Below, piece after piece: positions 51,801 to 60,800 of a stretch of DNA of 64,000 bases (position 1 is its first letter; each line of letters begins with the position of its first letter). Source of the DNA: Aplysia californica. Lineage: Eukaryota > Mollusca > Gastropoda > Aplysiida > Aplysiidae. The notes under the pieces were generated by a model, which was not told the DNA's origin, searched no databases, and was given only the letters and a program-made list of their open reading frames with translations. The stretch covers positions 739,702-803,701 of the forward strand of contig NW_004797356.1 in assembly GCF_000002075.1 (NCBI RefSeq), written 5' to 3'. The translations under genes and the position numbers were made by a program.

Positions 51801-54800
51801 GGACACACAAAACATTTTCAGTTGGTAGGAAATATTGAATTTTGCATGGGTGGTGGCCGAAGCCTACTTTTATCATTTTAGACCACCAAGGGATCTTTAT
51901 CATGCACAACTTGCACATGGGACCTCGAGATTTTTCACCTTTTTCCGAGAAGGCTAGGTGTAGATCTTTCCTACCAGAAGATCAGCGGTGAGACTGAAAG
52001 ACAGCAGTAAGGAGCCAAGGAGTAGCAGTCGAAAGGCTGCAAAAAGAGTCAGGAGCCCAAAGGAGGGGGCTAAGGAGGTGAGGGGATGGGGGTAGAAAGT
52101 GGAGATGAAAGCAGATGACAGAACATTGCTACAGAGCAGGAAAGGATGTGAAAGGAGACAATTTTAGAGAAGAAAATTTTTTGCTTGGTACCCGGATTGA
52201 ACCCGGGACCTTTGAATGAGAGGCGATCACCTTAACGTCTAGGCCATGAGACCCCCCATAAAAGCTTTGCTGATGCCGTCTTGTGGGTCCTCAAAAAAAA
52301 AATTATTCTCCCCAAGAATAGACATGATCCATTGTAACTTATTTAGGTGTAAATTAAATCATCTGGAAATTGATTTGGATCAGGAAATGTATTTTTGCCC
52401 GTTGAAATATACTCAAGAAGCAAGGTACATGAACTCCCCTCCTTTGTTATAGAGTCATTCCTTTCTAAGGTTTGAATTGTTTCTTATTTCTTTTAGTGTG
52501 CCGTATCATGAAACAGAGATGAGTTCCAAACTAGTACATTTCAACATTTGTCTTAAATATTTTGGGTTCATGTCTTTCCTCTTTTAAAAAAAAATTTTCT
52601 GTAGATTTTGTAAATTTAGTATATTACTGTGGGAGGGACGATGACTTGCTAATATAAATTATGCAAGCTATGGACTTATTCTTTGACTGAAAGGTCACAT
52701 TTTGTATTGGGGAAAAAAGAGTCTGTGTAAAAGCTTGATAGTTGTACAGCTTGTACTTTAATGCATTAAAAATCTCAAGTATTGGAGATTTTACCCTGTT
52801 ATGTTTTTTCTTTTCCCACTGCAGAAAAACAAGTTTGTGTGAGATAGGTTGAGGTATCGATGAAAGTTTTAGAAGTCTTTGTGCCAAATTAACATCTTAC
52901 TAACTGAAACAAGCTTTTGAAACTAAAACTCTGGCTTAAATAACCCATACCTGCCAACCAGTACGATAAAACCGTATTTCGTACGGTTCCAACATGCTCG
53001 GTACGATGGTACGGTATCGCATTGAAAAATACGATTTCGCGTTTTTGTAATAGCACATCGAGAGTTTGTTTCGGGAAAAGGGCATTCCACAATTTTAATT
53101 CGCTGATGAGCCCACAAATACTTTGGTACTCGGGTCCTCAGGGGAAATGAACAAATATTTTGTGTTGATTGCTCCCACTTTGTCTTCATTGTTTATAAAT
53201 ATCGACACTGGGCATGAGGTGTACTAATACAGAATACCGATTTTTGTAAGTCTTAAGTTATCCACCTGCAAAATCTCGAATGATTACAAGCATGTTGTTA
53301 CTGTTCAGTATTTTGCTTCCAGTCTTTCTGTTTTTTTCTTTTGTCTTTCCGTTGTTGATGGAAGTTAGGCCCATGTTAAATTACTACAGTTATAAATTCT
53401 AGGTCTAAATTGTGTTTCCTCTTAAAAGTGTATAAACAAAAGTGTGTTGTGACGCGTTTACGGGTAAATCTAGGATGCTGTTTCACAATAGATAATGCAA
53501 AGCAGCCAAAGAAAAAACAGAGAGCAGACTTTTTGTGACACATATGTTAATGAGTTTCCGTTCTTCTCATGCTTTGAAGCATCTAACAAATTTGCCTTTT
53601 GCAGGCACTGCCGACGTGACATTTCCATTTCACATGGTGGACGTTCTGACATTCTGCGTCATGCTAAAATAAACATCCATAAAAGAAATGTAGAGGCTGT
53701 AGTGTTGGGCTTTAGTCAATATCGATATCGGGTACTCATCTATACTGGTTTTCTTAGTAAATACTTGATATCGCAGAGTCCCTTAGTCGATACTGATCAG
53801 TGTAATGAGTGTAGTGTTTGCCGCCTAATCTATGTGATATCAGAGAGAAACGTGCTGTCTACGATCACCCGTCTTTTGTTTCTAAATAGGCTTAGTCATG
53901 TTGAGAAAGAAGAAGAGCACTGTTTGGAAGCATTTTGAAGAGTTTGCATGAAACAAAGAGGCAAGGTGCCTTGTTTGTCTCAACATATTAAAGCATCATG
54001 GGAACAGCACAAATCTCATGAAACATCTACACACCAAACATCCAAGTGAAAGTGCTGCCCTTGACAAGGAGAAAGGCGGTAGCAGAGTTGCAGTGCAGGA
54101 CCTGCAAAGCTGATGAAACTATCAGATTACACCCGTTCAGAGCCCTACCCGCCTTCACACTTCAAGAAAAAAACTTCTTGATGACAAGGAAGTCAAAATG
54201 ATTTGCATAAAAAACAAAAAACAAAACAATAAACAAAAATAATAATAACAACAACAACAAAAATCGCATCTTACAACTAGGTACACAGGCAGTAGAGCCT
54301 GGTAAGCCAAATGACTGACACCGTGACCTTTGACCTTTCATCTCTTTAAGCACAGACAGTAAATTATATACTGTCTCTGATTAATGCGCTTCAAGGAAAC
54401 AATACGGTCAGCACATGTTATATTTTTGTGACGTCACAGTATCAATATCGAGTATCGATCGATACTGGGAACGCGGGTACCTGATACTACCCGATATTAG
54501 CTAATATCGATTAACGCCCAACACTAAGAGGCTGACATGGACATAAAGAAAGATCAACCACCCGTTTTGAATTTCGAATCGAAATCTTTAGCAGAAGATG
54601 AGAGTGCAATATATGCTGAATGCCTTTTTACAGCTTTTTATTTGAAACATAACTTTCCATTGTCGGCTGCAGACCACATGGGCCCATTATTACATGCAGC
54701 TTTCCCAAACTCCCAGAAAGTTAAACAATTTCACTCAGGTAGGACAAAGACTTGAAGCATTGCTAAAGTTATGGCAAAAGAAAACACTTACTCATTAGTA

Positions 54801-57800
54801 CAGAAATTAAGAAAATTTCCCTTTTAAAGTTTTCTCTCTCTCTCTCTCCTTCCTGACTACCCCTATTTTTCTGGGTCGCTTTGCAAGTGAGATAGTGAAA
54901 TTTTAGCCCAAGGGAGGCCAAAATTCCATTGTAAAAATGTAAAATGTCGTTTTCGGCCGCGCCCGGACCCCCCACCAGGGCGATGCCCCTGGACCCCCCA
55001 CCAGGGCGATGCCCCTGGACCCCGCCAGAGCCTAAGGTGGCCCTTGGGCCCCGCTAGCCTATGCGTCCCCTATGTTGAAGCCTTTTCTCTTTATGTATTT
55101 TTTAAAATTTTGCTTTCAGAGGAAACCGAGGAAAAGTACCTTCAAGTAGTTGGTTGGAGAGACAACATGCCCCAAGTTCTTGATGAACTGAAGCTGAAGG
55201 TACAACCTGAATACTATTATTTTGAGGTATGGCACTAACATAAGTAAATGAATTGTGTGGGTGTGTGGGAATATTCTTCCACTATGTTAACATTACTGTG
55301 CCATTTCACACTTGATATGAGGCATACGATGATTATGGTTAGTTTTGTGTCTCTATATATGTCTACAATGTCATCATCATCATCATCATTGCCTTTCTCA
55401 CCCTAGATCAGGATATAGGCCACAAACATACACTTTCCACCTTTGCCTATCCTGGGCTAGTCGCTTGATGTCACTCGATGTCTTCCCACTTTTCTGTACA
55501 TCTATTTCCTTGACTCTACTCCAGGTTCCATGTGGTCTTCCCCTTGATCTTTTACCCTGTGGGTTCCAATCTAACACTTTCTCTGTTATGCAGCTGCTTG
55601 ACGTCCTGAAAGTGTGTCCAATTCATCGCCAACGCCTTCTTCCCACCTCATCTCTGACTGGGCTCTTTCTCGTTCTTCTTAATACTTCCTCATTGGTGAT
55701 CCTGTCTGTCCATCTGATCCTCAGTAGCTTCCTCAGACACTTGTTCAAGAAAACCTGGATCCTCTTTATGCACGTCTGAGATGCATTCCACGTCTCATAT
55801 CCACACAAGACTGACTTCTCATTTGTGTAGAAAATTCTCAGCTGTCCGTAGTGAGATATCCCTGGTCCTCCAAATCCTGTTCCTCCCTGTCTGTCAATTA
55901 TACTCAAAAAATAGCAGAAGGATTCAACATCTTCTAGTGCATTTCCCTCTACTGTGACCTGCTCCTTTTGTAATGCATCTATCCTTAGGACTTTTGACTT
56001 TCTGGGGTGGGTCCTCAATTCAACAGACTCTTTTGTTGTTTTTGTATAGTGTTTTATGGCGCTCGCAACTGCATAGGTCATATGAGCACGCGGGACACTC
56101 CTAATATTTTCAGTTGGTAGGAAATTTTGAATTTTGCCCGGTTTTTAGACCACTAAGGGATCTTTAACGTGCGCAACTTGCACACGGGCCCTCCGAGATT
56201 TTTCGCCCTTGTCCGAGAAGGCTAGGTGTAGATCTTTCCTACCAGAAGATCAGGGGTGTGGCAGAAAGACAGCAGTAAGGAGGAGCCAAGAAGTAGCAGT
56301 AGAAAGGCTGCAGAAAGAGTCAGGAGCCCAGAGGAGGGGGCAAAGGAGGTGAGAGGGTGGGGGCAGAAAGTGGAAATTAAAGCAGACAACAGATCATTGC
56401 TAGAGAGCAGGAAAGGAGGTGAAAGGAGACAACTTTAGAGAAGAAAATTTTTCGGTCGCTACCCGGATTTGAATCCGGGACCTTTGAATGAGAGGCCAAC
56501 ACCTTAACCTCTAGGCCACGAGAGCCCCCTCAACAGACTCTGATAGGTTGTTTAAAATTGTTGCCTTTTCTTGTATCTGTACCTGAGTGTGTCACAGAAG
56601 CGCCAAGTCATCTGCAAAGTCCAGATCGTCCCAGTGTGTCCATGGGGTCCACTGTATGCCGTTTCTGTGTCCTCTGGTGGTTTCCTTCATCAGCCAGTCA
56701 ATTGCCAAGATAAAGAGGAAAGGTTATAGTAAACATCCCTATCTCGCATGCAATCTGGTCCGTGGTTGACCGGTTTTTCCTAAAAGCAGCCTGTTCATCC
56801 CGAAGTCTTGAATCCGTTGCAGACTTTATTCTCTCCAGAATGATTCTGTTGAAGACCTTATCTGGTATTGAGAGAAGAGAGATTTCTTGGTAGTTGCTGC
56901 AGTTGCTGAGATCCCCCTTTTTAGAAAATTTCACAAGGTGTCCTTCTTTCCAATCCTTTGGGTACTTGCTCTCATTCCAGATCCTGGTAAACAACGGGAG
57001 AAGGAGGTCTGCCATCACATTGGCATCTGTTTTTAGGGCCACTGGTGGAATCTGATCAGGTCCGGCTACTTTACTGTTGTTCAGCTTCTTAATGGCATCC
57101 ATAATCTCTTGTTTCGATGGAGCATCACAGCAGATTGGTTACTCTTTTCTTTCTGGCAGGATGTTTGGCGGGTTACTTGGTGGTGGTCTGTACAGGAGAC
57201 TGTTGAAATGCTCTACCCTTCGTCTTAACTGAGCTTCCTTTCGAAGAATGGTTTTTCCCTCTTGGTCTTTTACTGTTACTTCTGGTTTCCCACATTTTCC
57301 AGAAAGTGTCTTTGTAGTCTGGTAAAGGATTTTCGCCTGTTCCCTCCTGCTGCTGCCTCCTCTGCCCTCTCTGCCAGCCTGTTCATGAATTCCTCCTTGT
57401 CTTTTCTCAGTGATCTCTTTTCGTCTTTAGCTGTTGTTCTGTACTGCTCCAACGCGTCTGCTTTTGATCCCCTTGTTCTACTTGCATTTGTCTCTGCTTT
57501 CAATTGCCTTCTAATGCTAATCAAATCCAATGACCGTTGGCTAATTCATTCCTTATGCTCCAATTTCTTCTCACCGTGTATTTCTTGACATGTTGAAGTA
57601 AAGACTTCTTTGACCTTGGTCCAGTGCAACTCCCCCTCCATGTCCTCCTCACCAAGATCCGCCAAGGGTTGAAATCTGTTCCTCAACTGCAGTTGAAACT
57701 TCTCTTTCTTGTGTCCATCTAAAAGACTTAATTGGAACTTCTTTCTTTTGGTTCCTGTTCTGGTTCCATGCTTTTTGAGACCAAGCTAGAGTTTTGCTAA

Positions 57801-60800
57801 CAGCAGATGATGATCCGATCCAACGTCTGCCCCTCTCTGTACTGTGACATCTTCCAGTAAACACCTGAACCTACGAGAGATACAAAAATGATCGATCTGG
57901 TTCTCCATTACTCCATCCGGTGATACCCAAGTAGCCTTGTGGATCCTCTAGTAGGCGAAAACAGAGCCTCCGATGACAAGACTGTTGAAAGCACAGATAT
58001 TTGCAAATCGCTCACGTCTCCCATGATTCCCTCATACCCTACGTTGTCCTAACCAATCAATGGCATCTCCCATTATGATGTTGACATCCTTTCTTGGTAG
58101 TTTATCGATAACCCACCTAGAGCCGGCTGTAAAAAAACATCCTTGTCTTCATCTGAAGCTTCATTTGTTGGGGCGTAGATCTGTACTAGGTTCATGTTGA
58201 TGCTCTTACTCCTGGTGGTGAAAGAAGCCATGATGATCCTCTCCCCCTGTGGTTCCCATCCTTTGACTTCTGTGCATACTTACTCAAAATCATTCCAACT
58301 CCCTCCGGGTGGTGCTTGTCTTCCCTCCCTGAGTAGGCCTACAATATTTGTTCCTTCGAGCTGAGCTGCTTCTGTCCAGACTGCATCCTTTCAAGTCAGA
58401 CCATCCCAAGAATGTCCTAGGTCTAATCTATGAAATATGTGAAGTTATGGATACAGGCTTGCTACTCATTTGTGGAGTTGATTTTGCTGTGTTGTTATTA
58501 CTGTTACTATTACTATTACTATTGCTATTGCTATTACTATCATTACCATTATTGTTGTGGTTGTCATAGTATTTGTACTATTTACATTATATTTAGTATT
58601 ATAATAAATGGATCAATAGAATAAAGTGTGAACTTTTCCTTTCCCCAGATGCCACCTGCTGTTCGAAGCAGTGGGTTGAGTGATTGGGGAGAAGGAAGTT
58701 ACAATTCTAATGCCTGGACTCATAGAGCTTCTACAGGCTCAGACATGAGGGAAGACACCGAGAGGGAGAGGAGAGATGAAACTGAGAGGAAAAGGAGAGA
58801 AGAGACCGAGAAGGAGTTGAGAGAAGAAACTGAGAGGAAGAGGAGAGAAGAAGAAACTGAAATGGAGAGGAGAGAAGAAGCCGAGAGGAAGAGGAGAGAA
58901 GAAACCGAGAGGGAGTTGAGAGGAGAAACTGAGAGGAAGAGGAGAGAAGAAGAAACTGAGATGAAGAGGAGAGAAGAAGCCGAGAGGGAGAGGAGAGAAG
59001 AAACCGAGAGGGAGAGCAAAAACAGCTCTCGGAGTTTTTACACAGGTACAAGGACAACAACGAAGATCAGTGCAGAGGTGTGTTCTTAAAGTTTTTTTCA
59101 CTTGAGTAAATTTGACATTTTTGTTTCATTCCGGACTGTGGAACCACTAGTCTCCCCCAGGGATTACCACTATGTCATGCTTTGAAGTAATGCAACCCTC
59201 TTGTTAAAAAATATAATGAACAAAATATTGACTTGAGAGAATGTGAATATTGTGTAATTCTTTTGATAAAATAACATGGCGTACCTTATAATCTATGATA
59301 TCTCCAAGAATATTTATTATTTGAAGGATACAATGGAGTCTGCTGAAAATGAAATACACAGTTAATCCAATAACAGCGATAAATTGAAAAAATTAAACTC
59401 CCAGATTTTTTTGCCATATTATTGTTACTGTTACTCTAACTATTATTATTACTATCATTACTATTACTGTTGTTCTAGTATTTTTATAATTAACGTTATT
59501 TTTAGTATTATCTAGGGCTGTACCCCGGTAGCAAACACGCTCTCGCTCGCAAGACCCTAGTTCAAGTCACAAGCCTCAAATCACTAGGTCAAATCATCAA
59601 ATCAAATCACCAGCATGATACGTTGAGTCTAGCCTAAGCTTCAAGTACCCACACCAAATTGCAATCCGCGAAGCCACTCGTGTCTGACCCCCTCTTCCTT
59701 CTCCTCCCTGCTTGCAATCCGCGAAACCCCTAACGTCAGAAAGAGAGAGGGGGGGAGAGAGAGAGACCCCGCACACAGTGTCACTGCGCCACAAACTAGT
59801 CTGTTCGATTATTCGAAGGCATACGAGCAGCGGACGGCAGGCAAGACTCAAATCGCAGCAGAGCAAAGCACTTGGTCCCAAGACCTGCTTGGCATCTCGT
59901 ATTGCTTTGTGCTAAGGGCTTGCTCTGGTGCCAATAAATCTGCTTTGAGTCCAACTACCGCCCTGGCAAAACAACACCGCTCGTCAGTACCACACCGCTC
60001 GTCAGGCAAACACCGCTCGTCTGCACCGAGCCGCAAGATCTACCGGTAATCCACCCCGCTCGCGGCGTGAACTCTGAACTCTGGACGTGGAGGAAGCAAG
60101 AGGCAGCGCTGGTTTTGGTGCAAGGCGAAGAGGGCTGTAATAGCCTAGTGCAGACCGTTCGCGACCTCGGTGCTTTAACAGTGAAAATGTGACATCTTCG
60201 TAGGCTCCCATTTTGTTATGAGCTGTTTTCACTGGTATTAAAAATGGAGATACGACAAGAAAGCACTGGGGTAGCGGTATGCTAAACTATTTAGGACGCT
60301 GAATAAAGGTGTGAACACTTACAAACAATTTTTAACTAACAAAATAAATCAGTATTGTTAGCATCCCGTGGCTTGTAATTTAATACTCGCCTAAACTACA
60401 CTTCCACTCCCACCCCGACACTTAGAACAAGTTGAAGTTGAAGAGAAAGCATTAGGGAGAGGATGACAATCGTGATTTTGTCTCTGAACAATGTAAACAA
60501 CTTTTGATTTGACTGCTTCCCTATCAGAAAATCATTGTTAAGGTAAATTATATCACATTGTTAATTACATTGTAGGCCTATAACTTTTGAAAAACATCTC
60601 GCTGCACTGTAACTGATATTATGTATGTATTGTGCATGTTCTATCATACAAATAATAATTATGATCTCGAATTACGCCCAGAAAATCAATAAAGCAAAAC
60701 ATAATCCTTCCCCCCACCCAAAAAAATTTTTTTTTTAATCAACAAAAAACTGAACAAAAAAAAACCAAGACAAATAAAACCCTGTCAAACCAGGAGGCGT

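Noticed and set aside
55345-55779. A 144-residue plus-strand frame
   Set aside because: It is the antisense shadow of the LINE C-terminus, seen also at 19081 and 11458 opposite the same coding region.
58720-59101. Leu/Ser-rich minus-strand frames of about 100-120 residues
   Set aside because: They are the antisense shadow of the Arg/Glu repeats in exon 12.
59597-60232. Several open frames of 60-94 residues
   Set aside because: They lie inside the non-autonomous hAT at 59513-61126, overlap each other on both strands and show no transposase motif.
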